DNA of 64,000 nt from JASUTC01 sp964604305 (GTDB lineage Bacteria > Thermotogota > Thermotogae > MWEM01): assembly GCA_964604305.1 (NCBI GenBank), contig CAZRYM010000003.1, positions 1-64,000 on the forward strand, read 5' to 3'. Positions 35,238 to 43,867 of this stretch are shown here, piece after piece. The notes under the pieces are model-generated. The model saw nothing but the letters and a program-made list of their open reading frames with translations. It was not told the DNA's origin and did not search any database. The position numbers and the translations under genes are program-made. The first letter of the stretch is position 1, and each line of letters starts with the position of its first letter.

Positions 35238-36959
35238 TTAATTGGTTTTAAATAAAGAAATTTGCGCTTCCATGTTCTCAGACATGTTTTTCAAAGTTTC
35301 TACTGATTGATGTAGTTTTTCTGTTATTTTTTCCTGTCCTTCAACATATTTGTTCATATTGTTCATTTCTTCCATCACTTCAAAAACAGCTTTTCCTACG
35401 GTATCTGTTGACTCTGCCATTTCTTGCAACGATTGTGTTTGTTGTTCAACGCTTCCGGAAACATTTTCTATGTTATCCAGAACTGCTTGTACTTCTAAGA
35501 GGATGCTTTTAAACTGTTCTTGCAGATCAACCATATCTTTTGAAGCTGATTCTACCGAAGTATTTGAACTCTTCATGATTTTGTTGGTAGATTCAATACC
35601 CTTTCTGATTTCAGTTAAGTTTTCACTAATCCTTTGGGTTGAATTCTGGCTTTCCTCTGCAAGTTTTCTTATTTCATCTGCAACGACAGCAAATCCTTTA
35701 CCCGCTTCTCCGGCTCTTGCTGCTTCTATAGCAGCATTTAAAGCTAACAGATTTGTCTGTTCTGCAATTGATGAGATCACTTCAACAATGTCTCCGATAC
35801 TTTGAGCCTGATCAGTCAAGCCATCAATCATTTTAGCCATTACTGCTGTGTTTTCTTTAACTTTTTTCATGTCGGTTACTAACTCTTCGACAGAATGTTC
35901 ACCATTCTCCGTGATTTTAACTGCTTTTTCTGTTCTTTCTTTTAGTTCTTTTGAAGATGTGGAAACGTTTTGTGCGCTACTTGCAATCTCTTCAACACCA
36001 GATGTGAGTTCTTCTGAAGAAGAAGAAATATCTTCAATTTTTCTGGAAACGCCCTCTCTTTGTTGAACAAAAGAACTGATACCTTCTTTTTGTATCATTG
36101 ATGAAGCATTTAAGTCTTCAGAAAGCTCGTTTATTTTTTGGGATGATGTCTTCAACTCATCAATGGTTGTCACCAATTGGACTACAGTTTCATCAAGTAC
36201 ACATCCAACCTGATGAATTTCATCTGATCCGGCTGATGCAAAGCGTTTGGTTAAGTCTCCTTGCCCAAGACTTTTGACGTTTTCTTTTAATGTTTTAAGG
36301 GGTTTGAGTAAACTTTTAAGTAAAAAGAAAAGGATCAAGATGATCGCAGCGAGAAATATTAAATAATACAGCGATTGCTTTAAAAAAATGACATTTGCCT
36401 TTGCTTGGACATCATTAATATAAACACCAGTTCCGTACCACCAACCCCATGGTTTGTAACTGCTGATATATGATCTTTTTGGTTCTATCTGATTGCTATT
36501 TGAATTCAGCCAGTAATAGGTATAATAGCCCTGCCCATTTTCTTTAGCGATTTCCAGTAAATCTCTCTGCACGTAATTTCCCTCTTCATCCTGAACATCC
36601 AGGAATTTACCACGTTCGTGTCCTTGAAAGGGGATTGATACTGTATTTTCCATGGTATAACCAAAAATATAATTTTCTCCTTCAAAATGCATTTTATTAA
36701 TGATTTCACCTGCCATGAATTTGGCATCTGATAATTCCATGTTTCCGCTTTCTACCTGCTGTGCGTAATAATGGATAACACCCTCAGTAAAATTGACAAT
36801 GTCTTTAACACCTTTTTCTCTTTCTGATATGAGACTATTGTAGATAGTGTTATATTGTGTCCAAAGAGAAAAGGCAGAAAAGGCAATAATAAGTACCAAA
36901 ACTGGCAAAATGATTTTTAAAAAGAGACTTTGCGAATACCAATTAATACTAAATTTCAT
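35238..36959 (-). CDS. Methyl-accepting chemotaxis protein with single Cache sensor
   Basis: 573 residues. Membrane helix 1 is at about 14-32. A single Cache-type sensor follows, with the hallmark YIFGYTMENTVSIPFQGHERGKFLD and YWLNSNSNQIEPKRSYISSYKPWGWWYGTGVYI. Helix 2 is at about 196-216, then HAMP and a signalling domain with EQTNLLALNAAIEAARAGEAGKGFAVVADEIRKLAEES. Single-Cache receptors of this form often sense small organic acids, but the ligand is not shown here. GAGGTGG precedes the ATG. Monocistronic. Confidence 0.92.
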   Translation of the reverse strand: MKFSINWYSQSLFLKIILPVLVLIIAFSAFSLWTQYNTIYNSLISEREKGVKDIVNFTEGVIHYYAQQVESGNMELSDAKFMAGEIINKMHFEGENYIFGYTMENTVSIPFQGHERGKFLDVQDEEGNYVQRDLLEIAKENGQGYYTYYWLNSNSNQIEPKRSYISSYKPWGWWYGTGVYINDVQAKANVIFLKQSLYYLIFLAAIILILFFLLKSLLKPLKTLKENVKSLGQGDLTKRFASAGSDEIHQVGCVLDETVVQLVTTIDELKTSSQKINELSEDLNASSMIQKEGISSFVQQREGVSRKIEDISSSSEELTSGVEEIASSAQNVSTSSKELKERTEKAVKITENGEHSVEELVTDMKKVKENTAVMAKMIDGLTDQAQSIGDIVEVISSIAEQTNLLALNAAIEAARAGEAGKGFAVVADEIRKLAEESQNSTQRISENLTEIRKGIESTNKIMKSSNTSVESASKDMVDLQEQFKSILLEVQAVLDNIENVSGSVEQQTQSLQEMAESTDTVGKAVFEVMEEMNNMNKYVEGQEKITEKLHQSVETLKNMSENMEAQISLFKTN

Positions 36960-37004
36960 AAGACCACCTCTTTAAGAAAGTTTTTTGAAATTAAACTGTA
37001 ACTG

Positions 37005-37013
37005 ATTATAACA
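37005..37013 (-). promoter_or_regulatory. Extended -10 promoter for the single-Cache receptor gene
   Basis: Minus-strand TGTTATAAT (hexamer 37005-37010), about 45 bases upstream of the start at 36959. Confidence 0.5.
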
Positions 37014-37088
37014 TGAGCGTATTAGTAAAACTTTTAAAAATTTAACTTTTCGAGTAACTAACTCATCGAATCATTTTTCTTACCCATC

Positions 37089-37313
37089 CTATAACAGATA
37101 TTGGGTTCCACTCCAGGTTATTGGTTTTGTTGAAGTCTTAAAACAGATATCCAACTGTTCACTATACGCAGGTTCAGTCAAGATCAAGATGATATCTTTG
37201 TTTTGAGAGAACATTCCCTCTAACCCTTTAATGGCAATCTGATTCAGTGGAAAAGATACTATGAAAGGTTCAATTGTTCTAATGAAAAACAAATTAAATG
37301 AAAATGGTATCAA
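37089..37313 (-). CDS. Doubtful small ORF, possibly a gene remnant
   Basis: A 74-codon frame with a TTG start and no visible ribosome site, open without a start for about 17 more codons upstream. The product has a plausible soluble stretch (GMFSQNKDIILILTEPAYSEQLDICFKTS), but I recognise no family. It is the only sizeable frame between the receptor gene and tldD (36960-37512); the rest of that interval holds only the two promoters. It may be a decayed fragment or a chance ORF. Confidence 0.2.
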   Translation of the reverse strand: MIPFSFNLFFIRTIEPFIVSFPLNQIAIKGLEGMFSQNKDIILILTEPAYSEQLDICFKTSTKPITWSGTQYLL

Positions 37314-37408
37314 AATGCAATTTTTTACAATTGATCTGATTGACTTTCGTGAAAGCTAAAAAGAAAACGTCTTCACTATTTGATTCAGGGAGTTGTTTTC
37401 ATTAGTTT

Positions 37409-37428
37409 ACTATAATCTATAGTATAAT
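37409..37428 (+). promoter_or_regulatory. tldD-pmbA promoter with overlapping dyad
   Basis: The dyad ACTATA-ATC-TATAGT (37409-37423) abuts and overlaps a TATAAT hexamer (37423-37428), about 85 bases before tldD. A regulator bound there would block the promoter. No cognate regulator gene is adjacent. Confidence 0.45.
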
Positions 37429-37512
37429 CCTTATGAATAATCAAATAGGTTTTAAGGGACATATTAGGACAAAATGATGTTCCAACTAATAAAATGAATA
37501 AGGAGGTTTCAA

Positions 37513-38943
37513 GTGAAAATAGGTAAATCAGAATTTTTAGAAAAGAATCGTGACTTACTGAAAGAGCTTATACGCTCTCTTCGATCTGATTTTTCGTATG
37601 TTTCTCTACTCGGAACAGATGTAAAGGGAAAGATGTACAAAGTGATGACAACCGGAATAAATATTGGTGATTCTATGTGGTCGGAAAGAGGATTTGTCCT
37701 CAGGTTGCATGATGGAACGGGTTATTTTGAGTACTCGTTTAACGAAATTGATGAAGGGTCTGTAAATAATATTGCCGATGATATAAGAAAAAATGCAGCT
37801 CTTTTCAGAGAAAAAATGAATGAACTTGACATTGATTGTGTTGATACACCGATCCTAACAGAAGAGGAAAAGGTCCTTGATTTTGAAGATGAAGTCGATA
37901 TTTTACCTGGAGACTACACAGCAGGTGAAATTGTGGCAAAATTAACTGCTTTGAAAGATAGAGCTCATAGCCTATCCGATGAGATAATTAATGTGATGAC
38001 TTTGATTGAAACGGTTAACGTTCGAAAGTTGTTTTTGTCGGATAAGAAGGAGTTATCACAGTCATATAACTGGTCACAGGGTTATTTATATGTATTGGCC
38101 AGGAGAGGAAAGAAAACGAAATACAGTTTGAAGGGCTTTTCAGGATTGAAAGGACTTGAAATTCTGCATGAGATGGGAGATAAAGTAGAAGATTTAATAG
38201 AAAATGCCCGTTTGCTATTATCTGCTGAAAGAATAGAACCCGGTATTTATGATGTAGTTTGTTCTCCCAGTGTTGCCGGATTGATTGCCCATGAGGCTTT
38301 TGGACATGGTGTTGAAATGGACATGTTTGTCAAGGGGCGTGCCAAAGCCATGGAATATCTGGGTAAGGAAGTAGCTTCTGACTTAGTTACGATGTATGAT
38401 GGAGCAGCAAGTGTCAGAGAAGTATCATCTTATACATTTGATGATGAAGGTAGTATGGCTCATGATACCCTAATCATTGATAAAGGTATCTTAAAAACCG
38501 GTATTTCAGATATTATTTCTGCTTCAATATTAGGTACAGAACCAACAGGAAATGGTAAAAGGGAGTCTTTCGAAAGAAAGGCTTATGCAAGAATGACCAA
38601 CACTTATTTTTCTCCAGGAAAAGACAAACTTGAGGATATGATAGCATCAATCGATCACGGTTTTCTCCTTGAGGATTATTACAGCGGTATGGAAGATCCA
38701 AAAAATTGGGGGATACAATGTCTCATTGCTTATGGCAGGGAAATTAAAGATGGAAAATTTACAGGTAGAATCGTTTCACCTGTCATGATGACCGGTTATG
38801 TTCCAACCCTGTTAAAATCCATTTCAATGGTTTCAGGGGATTTTGAATTATCGGGTACCGGAGCTTGTGGAAAAGGTCACAAGGAATTAGCCAAAGTATC
38901 TGCTGGCGGACCTTACATAAAGGCAAAAGCGAGGTTAGGATAA
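37513..38943 (+). CDS. tldD: Metalloprotease TldD
   Basis: Active subunit of the TldD/TldE protease, which cleaves unfolded peptides and processes some peptide natural products. 476 residues. The zinc-binding motif HEAFGHG is at 260-266, within SVAGLIAHEAFGHGVEMD, and the C-terminal glycine-rich SGTGACGKGHKEL is typical. GGAGG lies eight bases before the GTG start at 37513. It is followed directly by its partner, whose ATG overlaps the stop by one base. Confidence 0.93.
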   Translation: MKIGKSEFLEKNRDLLKELIRSLRSDFSYVSLLGTDVKGKMYKVMTTGINIGDSMWSERGFVLRLHDGTGYFEYSFNEIDEGSVNNIADDIRKNAALFREKMNELDIDCVDTPILTEEEKVLDFEDEVDILPGDYTAGEIVAKLTALKDRAHSLSDEIINVMTLIETVNVRKLFLSDKKELSQSYNWSQGYLYVLARRGKKTKYSLKGFSGLKGLEILHEMGDKVEDLIENARLLLSAERIEPGIYDVVCSPSVAGLIAHEAFGHGVEMDMFVKGRAKAMEYLGKEVASDLVTMYDGAASVREVSSYTFDDEGSMAHDTLIIDKGILKTGISDIISASILGTEPTGNGKRESFERKAYARMTNTYFSPGKDKLEDMIASIDHGFLLEDYYSGMEDPKNWGIQCLIAYGREIKDGKFTGRIVSPVMMTGYVPTLLKSISMVSGDFELSGTGACGKGHKELAKVSAGGPYIKAKARLG

Positions 38944-40217
38944 TGCTTGAAAATATAATTAAACAACTAAACATATCTGATGCCACATGTTGGAAGATCC
39001 AAGAAAGTATAGTAAAGAGTCAAGAATATTTTTTTATTAAGGATAAAACTGACGTTGGAAGGGTAAAAAAGGTCAGGGATTATGAAGTAACAATATATAA
39101 GGATTTTACTGAAGATGACATAAATTTTAGAGGAAGCTCTTCTGTAAACATCTCTCCCATGTTGAGTTTGGTGGAGATTCAAGAAGCAATAGAAGGGGCT
39201 GTTTTTGCAGCAGGTTTTGTCAAGAATCCGTGGTATCCAATTACAGAAGCTTATTCCAAAGAATTTGAAAGTAAAAAATATAACCTGGAGTCTCTTTCTA
39301 AAAAATCAGTAGCAGCGATATTTAATGCACAAACTGACGTTAATTCTTGGCTGAATTCAGTTGAATTATTTATTACAGAGAGAAAAATAAGAATAATTAA
39401 TTCGAAGGGTCTGGATGTCTCTCATTCAAAATTAAAAACCTATATCGAAACAATCGTATCAGCCTCCGGTAAAGAGGAAGTGGAGCTCTATGATGAGTTT
39501 AAATTATCTTATCCCAAGGATGATTTTATAAGAACAAGAATTTCAAAATTGTTAAAAATGGTAGGAGAAAGGGCTAATGCCATTGCCACCCCTTCACTTA
39601 AAGAAATTCCAATAATCCTAACCGGTGAACCGGTAAAAGAATTTATGAGATATTATCTTCAACAGGCAAATGCCCAAATGAAATATGACAAAATCTCTGA
39701 AGTTGAACCGGGGAGTTTTATTCAGGGTGAAGAATCAGGAGATAAGATTTCACTGGATATCTTACCGGAATTGGAAGGTTCTTATTACGGTGCACCATTT
39801 GATGAGGACGGATTTGAAGTGAAACAAGAAAGGATAGTTGAGGATGGTGTACTGAAAAATTACTGGGGAGATCTTAGATATTCCCACTATCTTGGAGTAC
39901 CACCGACAGGCTCAGCTGAAAATTTTAAAATTGATGCAGGGAAACTAACTTCTGAGCAGTTACGTGAAAAACCATATCTTGAAGTGAGTCATTTTTCAGC
40001 GATTGATACTGATATGGCCACAGGGGATTTTGGAGGAGAAATCCGCTTAGGCTGGTATTATGATGGTTCTAAAAGAGTTCCCGTATCAGGAGGTTCTGTA
40101 ACCGGTAATATCAGAAATCTTTCTTCAATCAAATTGTCCAAAGAAGTGCATGTGGAAGGAGATTATTCAGGACCAAGTTCTATTTTATTAGAAGGGTTTA
40201 GGGTTTCTGGAGAATAG
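38943..40217 (+). CDS. pmbA: TldD partner protein (PmbA/TldE family)
   Basis: Non-metal-binding partner of TldD, about 424 residues. It shares the PmbA/TldD fold (FRGSSSVNISPMLSLVEIQEAIEGAV, LGVPPTGSAENFKIDAG, GWYYDGSKRVPVSGGSVTGNI) but lacks the HExxxH motif. ATG 38943 in the TAATG overlap is the natural start; the frame extends upstream into tldD. The two proteins are known to form a heterodimer, consistent with coupled translation. No peptide precursor gene for a natural product was seen next to them. Confidence 0.92.
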   Translation: MLENIIKQLNISDATCWKIQESIVKSQEYFFIKDKTDVGRVKKVRDYEVTIYKDFTEDDINFRGSSSVNISPMLSLVEIQEAIEGAVFAAGFVKNPWYPITEAYSKEFESKKYNLESLSKKSVAAIFNAQTDVNSWLNSVELFITERKIRIINSKGLDVSHSKLKTYIETIVSASGKEEVELYDEFKLSYPKDDFIRTRISKLLKMVGERANAIATPSLKEIPIILTGEPVKEFMRYYLQQANAQMKYDKISEVEPGSFIQGEESGDKISLDILPELEGSYYGAPFDEDGFEVKQERIVEDGVLKNYWGDLRYSHYLGVPPTGSAENFKIDAGKLTSEQLREKPYLEVSHFSAIDTDMATGDFGGEIRLGWYYDGSKRVPVSGGSVTGNIRNLSSIKLSKEVHVEGDYSGPSSILLEGFRVSGE

Positions 40218-40243
40218 TAATCACATAAGGCTGTTGTGAATTG

Positions 40244-40843
40244 CTAAAGAGTACAAAGTACAGTATCAAACATCTTCTCCAGCAATTGCAAATCCATACT
40301 GGCTCTCTCAGGGTGTTCAATACATTGTTCCGGTAAAAAGGGTATATGAATAAAACCGGCTTTGGTGTTGAACCCCTTTTCTTTTATGAAATGGAGTGCT
40401 GAATACATAACATAATTACAAATGTAAGTTCCCGCTGAATATGAAATCTTCGTGGGGATCCCGGTTTCACTCAGTTTAGTCTCTATAGTTCTCAAAGGCA
40501 ATGTTGACCAATATGCAACGGGACCATCTTTTTCTATGATCATGTCTTTCGGCTGTTCGCCATTGTTATCCGGTATTCTGGCATCCACCATATTGAGGGC
40601 AACTTTTTCCAAGGCGATATGTGATAGTCTGCCATTTAAACCAAAGCTGATAAGATAGTCAGGTTTTTGTTCATTGATTAATTTCGTAATCATCTTCCCT
40701 GCTTCTTTCACTGTTACCGGCAACAGAAATTTATGAAGATTAATGTTTTTATGTTTCATTGATTCATATTTTAACAGTTCCTGTGAAGGGTTTATCTGCT
40801 CATTATCAAATGGTTCAAAACCTGTTATGATAATTTTTTTCAT
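40244..40843 (-). CDS. pcp: Pyroglutamyl-peptidase I
   Basis: Cysteine peptidase that removes N-terminal pyroglutamate. 199 residues. It starts MKKIIITGFEPFDNEQINPS. The catalytic Glu is in HIALEKVALN, the Cys in SAGTYICNYVMY and the His in AGFIHIPFLPEQ. The PCP fold is complete. It lies nine bases downstream of the nitrilase-like amidase gene in a two-gene operon, which suggests a joint role in handling cyclised or amidated glutamate-type compounds; that link is inference. The tldD-pmbA pair converges on it. Confidence 0.94.
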   Translation of the reverse strand: MKKIIITGFEPFDNEQINPSQELLKYESMKHKNINLHKFLLPVTVKEAGKMITKLINEQKPDYLISFGLNGRLSHIALEKVALNMVDARIPDNNGEQPKDMIIEKDGPVAYWSTLPLRTIETKLSETGIPTKISYSAGTYICNYVMYSALHFIKEKGFNTKAGFIHIPFLPEQCIEHPERASMDLQLLEKMFDTVLCTL

Positions 40844-40852
40844 TTTCTTCTC

Positions 40853-41593
40853 CTAATCTAAAGGGAATTGTTCCCTGATTTGTGTTACAGTTTCTTTGTG
40901 TATGGAGAAACTGGCTAGAGATCCGTTATTTTTGACAATGATTTTTCCGTTGGGATCGATGACCATTGAGTGGCCATTGTAGTTGCCTCCCGTCCTATTA
41001 ATGCCTATTATCCATGCTTGATTCTCTATCGCTCTTGAAATCAATAAGGCTTCCCAATGATTTATTCTGGGCATCGGCCAATTTGCGGGTACGATGTAAA
41101 GAGATGGTTTTTCACCCTCACAGGAGAAAAGTTGTGGAAATCTTAGGCCAAAACAAATCACAATTCGCGTTTTAAAATCAAGTAAATCGAAGTCATTGGT
41201 TTTATTGGAAGCTTTAACATACAAATCCTCTTTTGCAAATTTGAATGTTTTTCTTTTCCGTTGTGTTGTTATCAATGTTCCTGCAGGCCCTGCTATTGAA
41301 TAAGTATTGTAGATTATGTCTTGATATTCTTCAAAATATCCGAATCCTATAAACATCTTGAGCGTTAAGGCAGTGTGTTTAATCTTTTCTATACTTAGTC
41401 CAGTGACGGGTACTGCTTTGGGCAAATCATTATCAGCCGGATCAGGAAATCCTTGTAGAGAAAGCTCAGGGGTCAGGAGGATTGTTGAATCCCTTTCTTT
41501 AGCTGCTTTAGTGGCATATTTCAGGATATTTTTCAGATTTTGCTCTTCATTGTTCTGAATAATATCCTGAGTGTAAAGGCTGACGAGTATCAA
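40853..41593 (-). CDS. Carbon-nitrogen hydrolase (omega-amidase / YafV-like nitrilase fold)
   Basis: Hydrolyses amides through a Glu-Lys-Cys triad: Glu43 in LTPELSLQGFP, probably Lys113 in TQRKRKTF, and Cys147 in IVICFGLRFPQLF. The downstream signature WEALLISRAIENQAWIIGINRTG and YNGHSMVIDPNGK fits the omega-amidase/deaminated-glutathione amidase group. About 246 residues. TTG 41593 is chosen because TGGAGG lies six bases upstream; the longer frame to 41638 runs through a terminator hairpin. Co-transcribed with pcp. Confidence 0.88.
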   Translation of the reverse strand: MILVSLYTQDIIQNNEEQNLKNILKYATKAAKERDSTILLTPELSLQGFPDPADNDLPKAVPVTGLSIEKIKHTALTLKMFIGFGYFEEYQDIIYNTYSIAGPAGTLITTQRKRKTFKFAKEDLYVKASNKTNDFDLLDFKTRIVICFGLRFPQLFSCEGEKPSLYIVPANWPMPRINHWEALLISRAIENQAWIIGINRTGGNYNGHSMVIDPNGKIIVKNNGSLASFSIHKETVTQIREQFPLD

Positions 41594-41607
41594 GTTTTTC
41601 CTCCAAT

Positions 41608-41642
41608 AAAAAAAGAGATCAATCCGCTTACGAATCAATCTC
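41608..41642 (-). terminator. Hairpin with T7 run in the amidase-pcp leader (possible attenuator)
   Basis: On the minus strand GAGATTGATTCG (41642-41631) pairs along its whole length, with three G-U pairs, to CGGATTGATCTC (41626-41615) around TAAG and is followed by seven T. It lies after the operon promoter and 15 bases before the start codon, so it can also act on the amidase transcript and not only on readthrough from gdhA. Confidence 0.75.
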
Positions 41643-41647
41643 CTTTT

Positions 41648-41677
41648 GTATAATTACAAGCCGCTTGTATTATACCA
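41648..41677 (-). promoter_or_regulatory. Amidase-pcp promoter overlapping a 28-bp palindrome
   Basis: The palindrome has arms 41648-41661 and 41663-41675 (GTATAAT...ATTATAC with core ACAAGC/GCTTGT; one extra base in one arm). Its outer arm is the -10 of an extended promoter, TGGTATAAT on the minus strand (hexamer 41669-41674). This is the form of a repressor operator; the regulator is unknown. Confidence 0.65.
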
Positions 41678-41766
41678 AAAATGATTTCATATATCAAATT
41701 ATTTCTGAATTTCTTTTCGCTTAAGTCTTTTGGTATAAAAGAGTAGCTGACTTTTTCTTTAAACTA

Positions 41767-43029
41767 TTAAGGATAAATGCCTCTTAATCTTGTGGCCTGT
41801 GCTACCTTTTCTATGGCGTTAACATAAGCAGCGGTTCGCATGTCAACATTATACTTTTCGCCTGTCTTCACAACACCGCAGAAGGCCTTTTTCATAATTC
41901 TGTGTAAGGCGTTTCTGACATCTTCCAATTCCCAGAAGAACCACTGAAGACTTTGAACCCATTCAAAGTATGAAACCGTAACACCACCTGCGTTCGCAAC
42001 AAAGTCTGGAACGATTATGCATCCTTTTTCTGTCAGTATGTCTTCTCCTTCAGGATCGATAGGGCCGTTTGCAGCTTCAACGATGATTCTCGCTCTGACT
42101 TTATCTGCATTTTCAGCTGTTATTACATCTTCCAGTGCTGCAGGGATAAGCATATCAACGTCAAGTTCAAGAAGCTCCTCGTTTGTTATCTTTTTATCGG
42201 CTCCAGTGTAGCCTTCCAAAGAACCGTTTTCCTGTAAATATTCCATCATTTCGTCAGTGTTTAAGCCGTTAGAACTGAAATATCCACCAGAAATGTCACT
42301 TACTGCAATGATTTTTGCGTTCAACTCATCATTAATAAGTGTGGCAGCGTAGCTTCCTACATTTCCAAATCCTTGTATAGCAACTGTAACATCTTTCATT
42401 TCTTTGTTATAAGTTCCCTTTTCATTTAAGTATTTTACTACTTCTTCTGCACAAATTCTGACACCTCTACCTGTTGCCTCAGTTCTTCCAACTGAACCGC
42501 CTATTTCAAGAGGTTTTCCTGTTACAACACCGAGTACGGAATGTCCAACATTCATACTGTATGTATCCATGTACCATGCCATAATCTGACCGTTTGTGTT
42601 GACATCCGGCGCTGGAATGTCTTTATTTTCTCCAATAATAACCTGTATTTCAGAGAAAAACCTTCTGGAAAGTCTTTCAATTTCTGTTTGAGAAAGAAGA
42701 GTGGGATCAACTTGAACGCCACCTTTTCCTCCACCATAGGGAATACCTACAACAGCTGCTTTCCATGTCATCCAGAAAGCAAGTGCTTTAACTTCATCAA
42801 GTGATACATTTTGATGATATCTGATGCCACCTTTAGCCGGTCCAAGTGCTATGTTATGTTGTACCCTGTGTCCTGTAAATACTCTTGCGGATCCATCATC
42901 CATTCTGACTGGAAAATTTACAGTCAATTCTCTTTTTGGTTTTGAAAGAACCTCTCTCATACTGGAATCAAGGTTCATTACTTCAGCTGCTTTTGTAAAC
43001 TGTTTTACTGCATTTTCATATAGGCTCAA
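41767..43029 (-). CDS. gdhA: Glutamate dehydrogenase (NAD-type, RocG/GudB-like)
   Basis: Oxidative deamination of glutamate to 2-oxoglutarate and ammonia. 420 residues. Substrate-binding lysines lie in LGPAKGGIRYH and PYGGGKGGVQVDP (Lys102); the Asp of IPAPDVNTN and the dinucleotide fold VAIQGFGNVGSYAA are intact. Hexameric family I GDH length. TTG 43029 has GAGGAGGG seven bases upstream. Monocistronic. Its promoter contains a core identical to the operators of the neighbouring TetR gene, so nitrogen flux and the exporter may share control. Confidence 0.94.
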   Translation of the reverse strand: MSLYENAVKQFTKAAEVMNLDSSMREVLSKPKRELTVNFPVRMDDGSARVFTGHRVQHNIALGPAKGGIRYHQNVSLDEVKALAFWMTWKAAVVGIPYGGGKGGVQVDPTLLSQTEIERLSRRFFSEIQVIIGENKDIPAPDVNTNGQIMAWYMDTYSMNVGHSVLGVVTGKPLEIGGSVGRTEATGRGVRICAEEVVKYLNEKGTYNKEMKDVTVAIQGFGNVGSYAATLINDELNAKIIAVSDISGGYFSSNGLNTDEMMEYLQENGSLEGYTGADKKITNEELLELDVDMLIPAALEDVITAENADKVRARIIVEAANGPIDPEGEDILTEKGCIIVPDFVANAGGVTVSYFEWVQSLQWFFWELEDVRNALHRIMKKAFCGVVKTGEKYNVDMRTAAYVNAIEKVAQATRLRGIYP

Positions 43030-43078
43030 TTCTGTTCCCTCCTCTAATCTATTGTCGGTTCTTAACTCTTACACTTCT

Positions 43079-43106
43079 ATTTAAACATATGTTATTTATT
43101 TCGCAA
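43079..43106 (-). promoter_or_regulatory. gdhA promoter containing a TetR-type operator core
   Basis: Minus-strand TTGCGA (43106-43101), 16-bp spacer and TTAAAT (43084-43079) preceded by TGT. The palindrome AACATATGTT (43084-43093) lies in the spacer and matches the core of the two operators upstream of the divergent tetR gene. Confidence 0.5.
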
Positions 43107-43205
43107 AGTGGATAAATAAGTAATTTGGTTTGATTTTGTATGATTAGAGCTTAAAAACTGTTGATTACTCTTTTTATCTGAACTATGTTATCTCTTATAA
43201 GGAAA

Positions 43206-43255
43206 TTGACACTTTGTGTTTTTTATGGTAACATATGTTACGTAACACATGTAAT
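43206..43255 (+). promoter_or_regulatory. tetR-ABC promoter with two tandem 14-bp operators
   Basis: Perfect -35 TTGACA (43206-43211), 17-bp spacer, and extended -10 TGGTAACAT (hexamer 43229-43234). A perfect 14-bp palindrome, GTAACATATGTTAC (43228-43241), covers the -10, and a related 14-mer, GTAACACATGTAAT (43242-43255), follows directly. This is a strong autoregulatory layout. Confidence 0.75.
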
Positions 43256-43271
43256 TAGAGGAGAAGAGAAA

Positions 43272-43838
43272 ATGGCACCAAAACGAAAATATAATCGTCG
43301 AGATATTTTAAATTCTGCTTTGGCAATTTTAAAAATAAAGGGAAAATCAGCTTTATCTGCCAGGAATATTGCCCATGAAATGGGCTGTTCAACTCATCCG
43401 ATTTATTCTGAATTTAAATCCTTGAAGGTGTTAAGAAAAGCTTTATTTGAATATGCTTATGACTTTTTCATAGATACAATCACTACAGAAAACGCCCCGG
43501 AAAATTTTTTGGATATCGGAGTCAATTATGTTAAATTTTCCAGAAAGGAAAAAAATATCTTTTTGTTTATTTTTATGAATAAAGACTTTAAAATGGATAT
43601 GATAAATTTCGAGAAAGTTGACGAAAAGATTATTAAATTTATAAGAAAAGATGAATATGTGCAGAAAAATGCAGTGCAAGCTTATAATATTATTTTTTAT
43701 AACCTTTGGATTTTTACTCATGGATTGGCAACATTGTTTTGGGAATCAGAAACAGATTATGGTGAAGAAAATATAAGAAAGACGTTAAAAACAACAGGTA
43801 AAATAATCATTCAAGGGCTTACAAAAAAAGAAAGTTAA
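43272..43838 (+). CDS. TetR/AcrR-family regulator of the adjacent ABC exporter
   Basis: 188 residues. The N-terminal helix-turn-helix reads DILNSALAILKIKGKSALSARNIAHEMGCSTHPIYSEFKSLKVLRKAL, with Ser-Thr-His-Pro-Ile-Tyr in the recognition helix. The C-terminal half is helical, with aromatic residues that could line a ligand pocket. ATG 43272 has GGAGAAG upstream and lies 17 bases beyond the tandem operators; the frame extends upstream across the promoter and was rejected. First gene of a four-gene operon, probably a self-repressor that also controls the exporter. Confidence 0.88.
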   Translation: MAPKRKYNRRDILNSALAILKIKGKSALSARNIAHEMGCSTHPIYSEFKSLKVLRKALFEYAYDFFIDTITTENAPENFLDIGVNYVKFSRKEKNIFLFIFMNKDFKMDMINFEKVDEKIIKFIRKDEYVQKNAVQAYNIIFYNLWIFTHGLATLFWESETDYGEENIRKTLKTTGKIIIQGLTKKES

Positions 43839-43867
43839 AAAATACAGATACCATTGGAGGTGCTGAT

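Noticed and set aside
37089..37313. Confident gene call for the 74-codon ORF
   Set aside because: No ribosome site, no recognised family and a weak TTG start; listed only as doubtful.
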